NCBI RefSeq assembly: GCF_028816455.1
Contig: NZ_CP118246.1
Coordinates: 310,001 to 374,000, forward strand
Length of the DNA stretch: 64,000 nt
Direction of reading: 5' to 3'
DNA from: Devosia algicola
Lineage (GTDB): Bacteria > Pseudomonadota > Alphaproteobacteria > Rhizobiales > Devosiaceae
Below are positions 23,370 to 33,263 of this stretch, one piece after another. The position numbers and the translations under genes were made by a program. Numbering within the stretch: the stretch's first letter is position 1; each line of letters begins with the position of its first letter. Under the pieces are notes generated by a model. The model ran no database searches. It was not told the DNA's origin and was given only the letters and a program-made list of their open reading frames with translations.

Positions 23370-24704
23370 TCACCGCTCGTGAAAGGCGCGGGACATGCTG
23401 TCGACTATGGGCTTGGTCAGATATTCAAAAAATGTCCGTTCGCGGGTTTGAACGAACACTTCCGCCGGCATCCCTGGCGTTGGGGTAAAATTCTCCACCC
23501 GCTGTAGCTGCGAGGGATCAATATTGATTCGCGCCACGTAAATCTCCCGGCCGGCGCTACCGGCATCAGATACCGTGTCGGCCGACACATATATTACGTC
23601 GCCCGTCAAAACCGGCGTCGTACGCTGGTTCAAGGCGGTAAGGCGAATCGTCGCCTCCTGGCCCTTTCGGACCTCGTCGATCTGCAGGCGCGGAATTTTC
23701 ACTTCAACAATCAGCGGCACGTCCGCTGGCAAAATCTCCATGATCGGCTTGCCGCTTTCAATCACGCCACCCGTTGTATGGTAGAACATGCGCACGATAG
23801 TGCCGCTGACGGGTGCAATGATCGAGGTGCGTTGCAGCACGTTGTTGGCTTGCAATATCTGCTCTCGCACCGCATCCAACTCGGATTCAACACCCTGAAT
23901 TTCGTCCAGTGCGGCCTGTTTTGCTGCGTCTCGTGCCTGGATGATCTCGCGTTGATATTTGATTATCTGTGATTGGGACTCAGATATTTCCGAGCGCAGT
24001 CGAGCCATGTCGCCTTCGCCATCGGCAATGGCGCGTTCCGCATTACGAACCGCTGATCTCGTAGTGACCCCCTTGGATTGCAGACTGGTGATCACGTCGC
24101 GATCTTCCTTGAGCAGCGACATCTGTCGCTCCATCGAGGCAACCTGCTCCTCGCGCCCAGCAATGCGATATTGCAAGGTGACGACATTTTGCTCCATCAG
24201 TTCAATTTCATTGAGCAATTTGTCGCGCGCGGCTTCAAAATTATTGCGCTGGCTGGCATTGATCGAGGCGACTTCTGGATCGCTCAGCAATTGCAATACG
24301 GCGGCAGGCGGGGAGTAGATCAGCGCCCCCTTGGACTCGGCATTCAGTCGCGCCCATATGGTTTCGAGCCGCACCAGGCGTAATTGCAATTGCTGGGCAT
24401 TGGCGCGGGCGGCAGTTTCATCGAGCAGCACCATTTCCTGCCCGACCGTTACCTTGTCGCCCTCACGCACCAGCATGTCCTTGACGATACCGCCCTCGAA
24501 ATGCTGCACGATCTTGTTTTCGCCGGTGGCGACAAAGCTGCCCGGCGCAATGACCGCCGCTGCCAGCGGCGCAAATGCGGCCCAGCTGCCAAACCCGCCA
24601 AAGGTCAGGATGATCAACCCGATCCCGATGATCGATTGCTTGCGAATGGAGCGGGGAACGCCCGAATACCATTCCAGATTTTGCAGTGCCACCTGTCCAG
24701 CCAT
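23370..24704 (-). CDS. HlyD/PrtE-type membrane fusion protein of second type I secretion system
   Basis: 444-residue periplasmic adaptor. A single membrane helix at about residues 22-45 (IGIGLIILTFGGFGSWAAFA) is followed by the PrtE-like APGSFVATGENKIVQHFEGG and lipoyl half IVKDMLVREGDKVTVGQEM. A long coiled coil spans about residues 95-290, and the barrel ends TPGMPAEVFVQTRERTFFEYLTKP, family-typical. It starts two bases after the ABC gene stop, so the two are coupled. This is the last gene of a minus-strand operon that begins at the repeat protein. Confidence 0.9.
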   Translation of the reverse strand: MAGQVALQNLEWYSGVPRSIRKQSIIGIGLIILTFGGFGSWAAFAPLAAAVIAPGSFVATGENKIVQHFEGGIVKDMLVREGDKVTVGQEMVLLDETAARANAQQLQLRLVRLETIWARLNAESKGALIYSPPAAVLQLLSDPEVASINASQRNNFEAARDKLLNEIELMEQNVVTLQYRIAGREEQVASMERQMSLLKEDRDVITSLQSKGVTTRSAVRNAERAIADGEGDMARLRSEISESQSQIIKYQREIIQARDAAKQAALDEIQGVESELDAVREQILQANNVLQRTSIIAPVSGTIVRMFYHTTGGVIESGKPIMEILPADVPLIVEVKIPRLQIDEVRKGQEATIRLTALNQRTTPVLTGDVIYVSADTVSDAGSAGREIYVARINIDPSQLQRVENFTPTPGMPAEVFVQTRERTFFEYLTKPIVDSMSRAFHER

Positions 24705-24706
24705 GG

Positions 24707-27320
24707 CTATTCTCCCCCGGCGTCAGGTATCAGTGCGCCATTGCCGCCCTTTTCAAGGCCCGGCTTTTTGATCGTCAGTGCCGCCATTACTTCCGTGCGT
24801 GAGCCAAACATCGAAACCGAACCATTGTTGAGCACCAGGATCTTGTCGACGACGTTGAGCAGGGCAGGGCGCTGGGTAATGGTCACAACCGTGATCTTCT
24901 GCTTGCGGGCGTGCAGTAAAGCCTTGGCCAGCGCGTTTTCGCCCAGGGAGTCGAGGTTTGAGTTCGGCTCGTCCAGCACCACCAGCTTGGGGTCGCCGAA
25001 AAAGGCCCGCGCCAGGGCGATGCGCTGTTTTTGTCCGCCCGATAGCGGCGCGCCGTCGCCCGCGACATAGGTTTCATATCCTTGCGGAAATGAAGCGATC
25101 AGGCTCGTGAACGTCTGCCAGCACCGCCGCATCAAATATGGCGCGATCACTGACATCCTCGCGCATGCGGGCAATATTGGCCTTGATCGTGCCGGGGAAC
25201 AGTTGAACGTCCTGCGGCAAATAGCCGATGCTTTCGCCAAACTGGCGTTGATCCCAGTTGCGCAAATCCATCAGGTCCAGCCGCACGCTGCCCGAGGTTG
25301 GCAGTACTGATCCGACCAGCATTTTTCCCAAAGTCGTTTTGCCGGCACCCGAATTGCCGATGATCGCCAGCGACTCGCCGGGCTGCAATGAAAAACTGAT
25401 CCCGTTGAGCAGCACCTTCTTGTTGGGCGGCGGCACGAACAGGATGCGTTCAACGTCCAACCGTCCCTTGGGATTGGGTAGCATCAGCTTTTCAAAATTG
25501 AACGGCGAGGACTGGAGCAGATTACGAATTTTGCCGAACGAGGACCGGAACTGGGTGAATGAACTCCAACCTTCAATCGCCCCTTCAATCGGTGACAGGG
25601 CGCGGCTGGCAATGATCGATGCAGCAATCACCATGCCGCCAGTCATCTCGCCACCAATGGCCAGAAAGGCACCCCATCCCAGCATTGATACCTGAGTCAA
25701 AAGCCGCAAGCCTTTGGAAATGCTGGACATGATGATATTTCTGTCCTGCGCGCGAACCTGGGCTTGCATAGAGGACGCCGAGTCACGGCCCCAGATCTTG
25801 ACCGCCTCCGGGATCATCGCCAAGGCGTTGATGATCTGCGAATTGCGGGACATCGAATCCAGATGCATCGTCGTGCGGCTCAGATAGCCATTGGCCTCGG
25901 CAAAATGCTTCCCCGTCAAGCGCTGGTTGATCAGCGCCACGATCAGCAATCCGAACGCCGCCGCAACCACGATATAGCCAAGCTCGGGATGGATCAAAAA
26001 CACCGCCAGCACAAAGAACGGTGCCATTGGCGCATCAAAGAACGCCAGCAATGTGCCTGAGGTAATGAAGGCGCGCACCTGCTGCAGGTCGCCAAGCACC
26101 TGATAGTCACGGCCATTGCCGTTAAGCGATGCTCGGGCCGCCGCACTCAGGATCGGCGCACCCAACTGCACGGCAACTTCAACGGCGGTCCGCATCAAAA
26201 TAAACCGGCGCACCGCATCCAGTATCGCCTGCATGATCACGGCGCCAACGATAACCGCCGTCAGCATCACCAGCGTATCCAGCGATCGGCTGGTCAGCAC
26301 CCGATCCGAAATCTGGAACAGATAGATCGGAATGGCCAGCACCAGAACGTTCAGGAACACCGTAAAGAACAGGACGATCAAAAGATTGGTGCGAACGACA
26401 TTGATGCCGTTCTGAAAGCTCTGGGCAAAGTTCGGGGCTGCGGCGCGTTTGTGAAAGCTCTGGTTACCGCCGCCGCCGGATCCGCCATTGCCACCGCCTT
26501 TGCCGCCATTATCGCTGCCGCCGCCGCTGTCACGCGCCGGTGCCTTGCCGCCCTTGAGCGGACCACGGTCGGCCTCGATGATGGGTGGAACGCTGGTTTT
26601 GCCGCGTGTATCGGGTTCGCGCAGTGTCGTCTCGCGCGCCTCGGTTGCCGGGGCCTTGGCCACCATGGGCTTCGGCGTCGGCGCATCTGTTGGCTTGGTT
26701 TTAACAATGGTTGATGGCTCGTCGGCCCACACCTGCTCTGAGCGCGGCGCCTCAGCCTTGGCCTGTGGCTCAACGGCTTTTTCGGGCTCTGCTGTGCTGG
26801 GTTTTGCATTATTGATCGGGCAGGACGGACCCGCAGGCTTGGTCTCGGCAATCCTCGGGGAGGTGAGCTTTTGCCATTCTTCGTGAACAGTAGCGCGCTG
26901 CTGGCCAAGCCTGATCGGCGCGATAACGCTTTTTTCGACTACCGGAGCCTCAGCCACGGGCGTTGATATTGGTGCCGTGCGGTCAACTGGCGTGACTTCC
27001 GCCTCATCTGCTCGATCCGGGCTATAGGTCTGAATCGTCGACATCGTCTCATCGATGGCCGACTCATTATCATTCAGCGATCTATCATCCATGTCTGCGT
27101 CGTTACCTTCGGTCTCCGCCGCGCTCGGCACTTCTGTGCCGCCCTCGGTCTCGATTTCTGTGTCGTCGGTTTCTTCCGAAGCCAGTTCGTCAAGTCGTGC
27201 CGCAGCCGAACTGATTTCGAACTGCAAGCGGTCAAGTTTGGCGGTACGGGCAATTTCATGTTGCGGCAGGCGCCCGCGGGATGGGGAGTCATCGTCTGCA
27301 ATGTCGCTGTCATATCGCAT
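24707..27320 (-). CDS. PrtD-type type I secretion ABC exporter with long disordered N-terminus (frameshifted here)
   Basis: 870 residues after repair. Residues 1-~285 are acidic, then Pro/Lys/Glu-rich, then a Gly/Asn tract just before the first helix (SQ-rich linker, AAAPNFAQSF). The rest is a standard PrtD-like exporter: six membrane helices from NLLIVLFFTVFLNVLVLAIP, then Walker A IIGNSGAGKTTLG, signature LSGGQKQRIALARA and Walker B LVVLDEPNSNLD. The break is at 25102-25103, where + strand CAGGCTCG stands for CAGCTCG; repaired it reads DVHELIASFPQGYETYV. Start: ATG 27320 is eight bases after GGGGA, better spaced than ATG 27326. Most PrtD proteins are 550-600 residues, so the N-terminal extension is unusual. 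Confidence 0.87.
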
Positions 27321-27339
27321 CGCCATTCCCCATGTTCAT

Positions 27340-29347
27340 CTAAGCGAGCATGGTTTGCATGACGTCCAGGGACGGACCGTCGGCGGTAATGGTGTTGGGC
27401 GATAGATCGTCGCCCGCGGGGATGACATAGTCGCCATCCAGATCAAGAAAGGCGATAACCTCGCTCACCAGCGCATTGTCGTCCTCTGCCTCGTCATTGG
27501 CGGCCATGATGTCGGCCTGAATAAGCACGCTGTCTGAATAACTCTGCCCGCCGACAAACGTGGTGGTGCCCAGATTGTCGTAATCATAGATCGTCGCGAT
27601 ATTGGCCAGCGCGTTGGCACCCGTGTTCAGCGTATATTCTGGATGGCTGGCGGCGACGCGAGCCTCCTCGATCGCAACATAATCGGCATCGCCCAATACG
27701 TTGGTTTGCTGGACATAACGCAAATCGTAGATGTCACCGCTGACATAGAGGGCCCGAAGCATCGGGAAACCCTCGAACATATTGTCGAACTTGAAGGCAT
27801 CGGGCATCGCGCGATTGCCCGCATCAAGCGCGTTCATGGCGTCGTAATACTGGCCTGGCATGCCCGTATGGATTTGCGTGGGGCCGACATTGACGATATT
27901 GGCCTCGTTCCACAGCAGATTGCCGCTGGTGGCCAGCGAGCCAGTGCCGGTGTCGATGCCACCACCGCCTAGAACCTCGACACTATCATTGTCGTAAAGG
28001 ATATTGTTCTGAACGATGATATTTGCGTCATAGAGATTGCCCCCGACCATCACCAGATCAAACTGAAGACCGAGATTATGGAAGCTGACGCCATTCAAGC
28101 CGACATTTTCGCCGCTTGTGACTGTCGTTGTCGCGCCGGTGGATGAGAGAACGTGGACGTCCTCATCATAGGCGAAATGATATTGTGACAACCATTCGGT
28201 AAAAACCAGATCGCCCGCAACTGTTGAAATCTGCCAGTTGTGGGGCAGCACATCGGGTCGGTGCTCGGCGGCTATGGCCGCTGTATCGCGCTGGTCATGC
28301 TCAAATGTTGCAATATTCTTGGCCACCGTCGTGTCGGCCGCATTGCTCGACGCACCAGGCACTCCGGCGCCCACCTGGTCATGGTCGCTATAGGCATTGG
28401 TCTGGATGATGGCGTCAAGCTGGTGATGGTCGCCCGCGACCGCCAGAAAGGTCGGTGTCAGGCTCGCATTCATGATCGCGGCTTCATTGACCAGCAAATT
28501 GCCGCCACTGTGAAGTGTAACCGTATCGGGATAGTCGTCACCCGACAAAGTCTCGGTCAGCGGTCCTGGATCATCATCGGCCTCGTCCGATTGCACCTGT
28601 TCGCGCAATCGCATCGGCAAATTCTCTTCCAGCTCTGGCGCTTCGTCGGCCTGCTGGCCGTTGACATAGGTCCCTGAAAGCGCATCAACCTCGACAATCG
28701 TAGTGTTCTCGTTGCTTGTTTCACCATCAGCCATTGCATGGAAAACGGCGGCACTACCCTCGATGAAACGCGGAATGTCCTCGATAGTGTGCAGGCCCGC
28801 AATACTGGTTATAGGTCCCGAAATCGCCTCAACCGCCAGCGTCATCTCATGCAGGGCTTGCGGCGCACCGGACTGAAAACTGATTGGCCCGTCATAATCA
28901 CTCAGCACCACCAGATCATTATCGATCAAAGTGGTCTCCTGCGCGATAATCGCCGCAACCGAACCCGGCTCGTCGCCTTCAAGCGGCGTGGGCGCGGGGG
29001 AGGTGGTGGGGGACTTGAAAACCGGGGTTACTATTGCCGGTCCATCGCCCGCGTCGAGAACATGGGCACGGCTTGGGGCGGTATGAGCAGACCAGTCGGC
29101 CCCGCCCCGTCCCACAATTTGCCAGATCGGGGGCGCATAGGCCAATCCCGGCAAATAGGCTTCAAGCTGCAAGGATTGCGCGACGTCGGCGGAAATTTGT
29201 TTGAGATCCAAGTTCTGGGCGCCCTGGGCGGCAGCCTGCAAATATTCTTCGTAGGCTCACCCGGAGTTTCATTTCCTCCAGGCTCATCGCAAAATAGCCG
29301 AGAAAGTGCGCAACGATTTCGTTGGTGCTATCGGTCGGAAAAAACAT
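27340..29347 (-). CDS. Acidic repeat protein of the second secretion locus (frameshifted here)
   Basis: 668 residues after repair, strongly acidic, one or no Cys. ATG at 29347 follows GGGAGG. The N-terminus (FFPTDSTNEIVAHFLGYFAM, then MKLRVSYEEYLQAAAQGAQ) is helical. The C-terminal ~400 residues hold at least four irregular repeats of the type GGNLLxNEAxI ... VxGDxYDxxxIxQTNxLxDxDxV, which looks like stacked beta structure. The break is at 29254-29255 (minus-strand GTGAGCCTACG for GTGAGCTACG). The C-terminus is acidic then hydrophobic (SLDVMQTMLA), which could serve as an uncleaved type I signal. I recall similar uncharacterised proteins next to such exporters. It is probably a secreted partner or second substrate. 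Confidence 0.7.
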
Positions 29348-29411
29348 TGCGGCACCTCCCAAAATCGCGGATGGACCTCCGCTTGCTGAGCCGCGTTACT
29401 CAAAATCGGAT

Positions 29412-29434
29412 GGTCTGCGCGTTTCGCGCAGACC
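29412..29434 (-). other. Intercistronic hairpin between repeat-protein gene and exporter genes
   Basis: Perfect inverted repeat, arms GGTCTGCGCG and CGCGCAGACC, three-base loop, in the 104-base gap after the repeat-protein stop. It is followed on the transcript by a short U-rich stretch (GAUUUU), so it could be a partial terminator or a 3' stabilising hairpin. Either would give more substrate mRNA than exporter mRNA, as known for hlyA-hlyB operons. Confidence 0.6.
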
Positions 29435-29451
29435 GGAGTTGAGAGAGTGGT

Positions 29452-31122
29452 TTAGACGTCGTCGTGGCTGGCGTCGTTGCCCATTGAGTTGTCGCCCCCG
29501 ACAACTGTGGCATCGACTGCGTTCTGCTGGAGGTTGGCGCCAAGCACCAGTTCCATATTGAACGCACTGGCCGACATCGAAGCATGAGAATCGGCAGTGT
29601 TGGTGCCGTCCGCATTATTGTCGGCAGCCGCGTCGAAGCTATTGCCATCAGCCTGCGAGTCACCGCCCCATGCCTTGGCATGGAAGTCCGAGCCGCCATT
29701 GTTGCTCTGGACGTTGCTCAGGGTGTCATTGTCGACAAGATCGGCAACCTGATTGATGGCAAACCCGGTGTCGCCGCCGCCGCCCGCGAAGGCGCCGTTG
29801 AAGACATTCTCGAAGTTGACGTCATCACCCGGATTGAAGTCGAGCGTGCCGCTATTGATGAACATGCTGTCCATCGTGGCGGTACCGATATCGAGATCGG
29901 CAAAGTCATCGTCGGAGTTGAACGAGTTGGATGCATCATCATCGGAGTTGAACGCATTGGAAATGTCGTCATCCGACGAGTTGAACGCGTTGGCGATAGC
30001 GACATCCAGATCCAAATCAGCATCGATTGAATTGTCGTTGTTCGAATCGTGCTGTGAGTGGTTGGAGTTGTCGTTGTTCGAGTTGGTGTTCGACTTGTCG
30101 TTGGCGACGTCCTCGACATTGAGGTCCAGGTTCGTCGAGTTGTCGTTCATCGAGTCGTTGATCGACTTGTCATTGGCGACATCGTCAACGGCAACATCCA
30201 GATCGGTATGCGTGGAGTTGTCGTTGTTGGAGTCGTTGGTCGAACTGTTGTTGCCCGAGTCGGTTGCCGAATTGTCGAGAGCAAACGTCTGAACATTGTT
30301 CGAGTTGGTGTTCGACTTGTCGTTGGCAACATCATCAACGTCAATATCGAATGCCGATGAATTGTCGTTGTTGGAGTCGTTAGTCGACTTGTTGTTGGCA
30401 ACATCGTCAACATCAACGTCTGTTGAGTTGTCGTTGTTGGAGTCATTTGTCGACTTGTTGTTCGCAACATCATCAACGTCGACATCCAGATCTAGATCAT
30501 TGTTTGTCGAGTTGTCGTTGTTGGAGTCGTTAGTCGACTTGTTGTTAGCGACATCGTCAACGTCAACATCCAGATCGTTATTGGTGGAGTTGTCGTTCAT
30601 CGAGTCGTTTGTCGATTTGTTGTTGGCAACATCGTCAACATCGACGTCTGTGGAGTTGTCGTTCATCGAGTCGTTTGTCGACTTGTTGTTCGCAACATCA
30701 TCCACATCGACATCAAGTGAGTTGTTGCTGTCGTTAGTCGACTTATTGTTTGCAACATCGTCAACGTCAACGTCCAAATCATTACTAGTGGAGTTGTCGT
30801 TGTTTGAGTCGTTTGTCGATTTGTTATTCGCAACGTCATCCACATCGACATCAAGATCGGTGGAATTGTCGTTCATCGAGTCGTTTGTCGACTTGTTGTT
30901 GGCAACATCATCAACGTCAACGTCCAGATCGCTGGAATTGTCGTTGTTGGAGTCGTTCGTTGACTTGTTGTTAGCCACATCATCCACAGCGACATCCAGA
31001 TTGCTGGAATTGTCGTTATTGGTATTGGACTTGTCGTTGGCGATATCACTTACATCAACATCGAGGTCGTTCGAATTGTCGTTAAACGATCGGGTGTTGT
31101 CGTTATAATCGTTGTCAGCCAT
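29452..31122 (-). CDS. Asp/Asn/Ser-rich tandem-repeat protein, likely type I secretion substrate
   Basis: 556 residues; ATG at 31122 follows GGGAGA. I recognise no family. Residues ~19-367 are about 13 copies of a ~24-residue unit, core VDDVANNKSTNDSNNDNS, preceded by alternating Asp-Leu/Val (DLDVDV). Three short NAFNSDDD-type repeats follow (~374-410). The C-terminal ~130 residues are less repetitive, with a Gly run (FAGGGGDTGFAINQ) and ELVLGANLQQNAVDATVVGG, similar in pattern to the neighbour's GGNLLxNEA...VxGD repeats. No Cys, almost no aromatic residues in the repeats, no Sec signal peptide. It opens the operon with the 668-residue protein, ABC exporter and adaptor, so secretion by them is inferred. 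Acid pairs could bind calcium. Confidence 0.75.
   Translation of the reverse strand: MADNDYNDNTRSFNDNSNDLDVDVSDIANDKSNTNNDNSSNLDVAVDDVANNKSTNDSNNDNSSDLDVDVDDVANNKSTNDSMNDNSTDLDVDVDDVANNKSTNDSNNDNSTSNDLDVDVDDVANNKSTNDSNNSLDVDVDDVANNKSTNDSMNDNSTDVDVDDVANNKSTNDSMNDNSTNNDLDVDVDDVANNKSTNDSNNDNSTNNDLDLDVDVDDVANNKSTNDSNNDNSTDVDVDDVANNKSTNDSNNDNSSAFDIDVDDVANDKSNTNSNNVQTFALDNSATDSGNNSSTNDSNNDNSTHTDLDVAVDDVANDKSINDSMNDNSTNLDLNVEDVANDKSNTNSNNDNSNHSQHDSNNDNSIDADLDLDVAIANAFNSSDDDISNAFNSDDDASNSFNSDDDFADLDIGTATMDSMFINSGTLDFNPGDDVNFENVFNGAFAGGGGDTGFAINQVADLVDNDTLSNVQSNNGGSDFHAKAWGGDSQADGNSFDAAADNNADGTNTADSHASMSASAFNMELVLGANLQQNAVDATVVGGDNSMGNDASHDDV
30022..31068 (-). repeat. Tandem ~72-bp coding repeats
   Basis: About 13 in-frame units of 63-78 bp (one longer) encoding VDDVANNKSTNDSNNDNS-type segments. 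The protein repeat is nearly invariant while codons vary at third positions (for example GTTGTTGGCAAC against GTTGTTCGCAAC on the + strand). This suggests selection on the protein rather than very recent DNA duplication. Unit length varies by two-residue steps (extra Asp-Leu or Thr-Asn pairs), as expected from slippage. Confidence 0.9.
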
Positions 31123-31726
31123 AGCTGTCTCCCATCTATAGGAGCGGATTGGCCGAGCCTCCATGCATTTTTAATGAGGCTAACTAGCTGCACCGCGGTT
31201 ATTCAAGGCCATTCCCTTGGAGACGTCATTTCCAGCACATCACGCTACTGTACAAACTCAACTGGAAAACGCGGCGTTTGTCGAAGGGCTCAATCTTGAA
31301 ACCCGACCCATCCAATGCGGGTCAAGCCTGCCGATATTGGTCTGCTACTGGCGCCTGGTGATAGACAGCAATTGGATCGCAATCAGATTGCAGTGTTGAC
31401 TAAACATTTCGATCAACTGGTCGTCCGGACGATCACATCATTGCTTCAACATCGGAAGCTAAATTTTTGACCATCTGGCCAAATATTTAGCTGCGGCTGA
31501 CTCAGAAATAGCAGCGATTCCAGTGCTTCCGGGATCTGATCACAAAGTCGGTATCTAGGCTCCCATCATGCAGATTTACTCCAATGATCTAGACAAAATG
31601 CACGTGGAGTCACGTTCGAGTCACGGCTGTCATGTTAACGACTTGGTAACTTAAGTGCAGGGGTCTTGGTTCAGCCTTGGGGGATAGTTGCGGACCAAAT
31701 GTGTAGTTAGTATTGGGGGAATGAAG
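31123..31726. promoter_or_regulatory. Divergent control region of the second secretion locus
   Basis: About 600 bases without a convincing gene between the repeat-protein operon (minus strand) and the LuxR gene (plus strand). It is more AT-rich than its surroundings. A 36-base imperfect inverted repeat lies at 31457-31492: left arm AGCTAAATTTTTGACC, right arm GGCCAAATATTTAGCT, 14 of 16 positions matching, four-base spacer. It has no T run after it, so an operator or a start-site element is more likely than a terminator. Promoters for both directions should be here. Confidence 0.5.
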
Positions 31727-32624
31727 ATGACGGTGAATATCGGATCAAATCCGCACCTCGGGAATCCGCCGGGTTCTGGAGTGGGACAAGAAACTGCCGC
31801 CCAGATCTTTCTGTTGGCCCCGCAAGGTGCCGCGTTCCAGGGGCTGCATCACGAAGTCCAGCGCCACTTCCCTGCTTTCCATGTAGTCTTTGCTGAGCAA
31901 TGTCCGCGTCACACAGAGCGTCGGGAATTTGTTCGTCTCATCTTGATTGACAATAGTCGGGATCAGATCGGTTTCGACGAATTGGTCGAATGTCGGCAGT
32001 TCTTCCCCAATGCGGCGATCTGCCTGATGGTCGAGCCCGACAGTGCATTTGGACCAGAGACTCGAACGCCTTGTGTCCGATCGGCTCATTCAGGGCATGC
32101 TGCCACTCAATTTGCCATTGGATGTCTGGTTGGCGGTAACCTCGCTGCTATTGTCCGGCGGTGAGTACTTTCCCGCCGACATTGTACATCCCGCGCCCTC
32201 CGATCATGCTGAGCGTGGTGCCAGCTTGGGGGCGCGCCTCTATCATGAGCCCACCCAATATCGCCAGGCGCCAGTGCCACGGTCGGTACTGGGCTCATTT
32301 CGCGCCCAGCCAGGCGGCAACACAGAAGTTGCTGTCGAAGATGAGGCGGACGTTGCTGAGCAATGTTCCGCCGTTGAATCCCTGACAACCCGTGAGCGGC
32401 AAATTCTCAGCCTTGTATCGGAAGGGTGTCAGAACAAGCTCATTGCCCACCGCATGTCGTTGTCCGAACATACCGTCAAGGCCCATGTTCACAACCTGAT
32501 CGCCAAATTGCGGGTCAGCAATCGGACGCAGGCGGCGGCACTGTTTCTTGCCGGCGCAGAGCAGCCGCAGTTCGCGCCGCGCCTCCAGCCAGCATTAAGT
32601 GTTGCTGGAAGGTACCGTAGTTAA
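31727..32624 (+). CDS. LuxR/NarL-type transcriptional regulator (frameshifted in this sequence)
   Basis: 298 residues after repair. The C-terminal LuxR helix-turn-helix is clear: ESLTTRERQILSLVSEGCQN, then IAHRMSLSEHTVKAHVHNL and AKLRVSNRTQAA. The N-terminal ~120 residues look like a degenerate receiver domain (IFLLAPQGAAFQGL, VRLILIDNSRDQIGF, AAICLMVEPDS) without an obvious Asp phosphorylation site. The break is an extra A at 32060: GAGACTCG for GAGCTCG, repaired to GPELERLVSDRLIQGMLP. ATG 31727 is preferred because GGGGGA precedes it by six to eight bases; ATG 31721 is possible. It faces the repeat-protein operon across the control region and may regulate it. Confidence 0.8.
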
Positions 32625-32628
32625 CGCC

Positions 32629-33111
32629 ATGGCCCGCATTGATGATGTTCTCAGGCTGGTCGGGCAACTCAATTATGTTTGGACAAACACGGAGTCACTG
32701 TTCATCTATTTGATAGAAATTATGACAAAAACCAACAAAGAAGCTTCAATTGTCATATTTCTTACTCTGAATACGACAAGAGCAAGAATAGATTTGCTGG
32801 AACGATTGTCTAAAACAAGCGCTGTTCCGAAAGAAATGCAATCAGAAGTCGGATCGCTAATGTCGCAGCTAAAAAAAGAAGCCAAACTTCGGAATAAGTA
32901 CAATCACTGCATTTATTCATTCGATGAAAATGGTGAATTTGGCACTACACAACTAATGAGGATCGCGGAATTCAACAACAACATGAAGTATGGAAAGGTG
33001 GAAAGCTTGGATGACGACGAGATCCGTAGAATTCAATCTGCCATTACTTCTGTGACAGAAGTGAACAAGGCCATGTGGCGTTTTATCCGTGGCAACGGTA
33101 TTGTTGCATGA
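32629..33111 (+). CDS. Hypothetical protein, AT-rich
   Basis: 160 residues, all predicted helical, no signal peptide: DDVLRLVGQLNYVWTNTESL, then LERLSKTSAVPKEMQSEVGS and KLRNKYNHCIYSFDENGEFG. The LRNKYNHCIYSF segment resembles helical bundle proteins of the HEPN-like or RiboL-PSP-HEPN kind (R-x4-H near a helix end), but the match is loose. Base composition is clearly AT-richer than either neighbour, with codons such as AAA, ATA and TTA, which suggests transfer from elsewhere. ATG 32629 is five bases after the LuxR stop; a GTG at 32599 would overlap it. Confidence 0.55.
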   Translation: MARIDDVLRLVGQLNYVWTNTESLFIYLIEIMTKTNKEASIVIFLTLNTTRARIDLLERLSKTSAVPKEMQSEVGSLMSQLKKEAKLRNKYNHCIYSFDENGEFGTTQLMRIAEFNNNMKYGKVESLDDDEIRRIQSAITSVTEVNKAMWRFIRGNGIVA

Positions 33112-33263
33112 TCATGCAGACCAGATGGGAAATTGTTATGTGTAATGTTCCCGAACTTAAAATTCATCGGAACGCCTGGGACATGCACATGACGTCAAGC
33201 GTAATTTTTTGATCCGCCCTTTGGGCGATGTAACAGTTAAATTGGCAATTTGTGAGTTTGGGT

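Noticed and set aside
30022..31068. Regularly spaced ~72-bp repeats as a CRISPR or satellite
   Set aside because: The units are in frame inside a gene with its own ribosome site, and vary at codon third positions while the protein is conserved.
30296..31108. Plus-strand Ser/Leu/Thr-rich open frame of ~270 codons opposite the repeat protein
   Set aside because: It is the antisense image of the repeats; no ribosome site and no homology.
31457..31492. Inverted repeat as a rho-independent terminator
   Set aside because: AT-rich stem, no T run, and no gene ends there.
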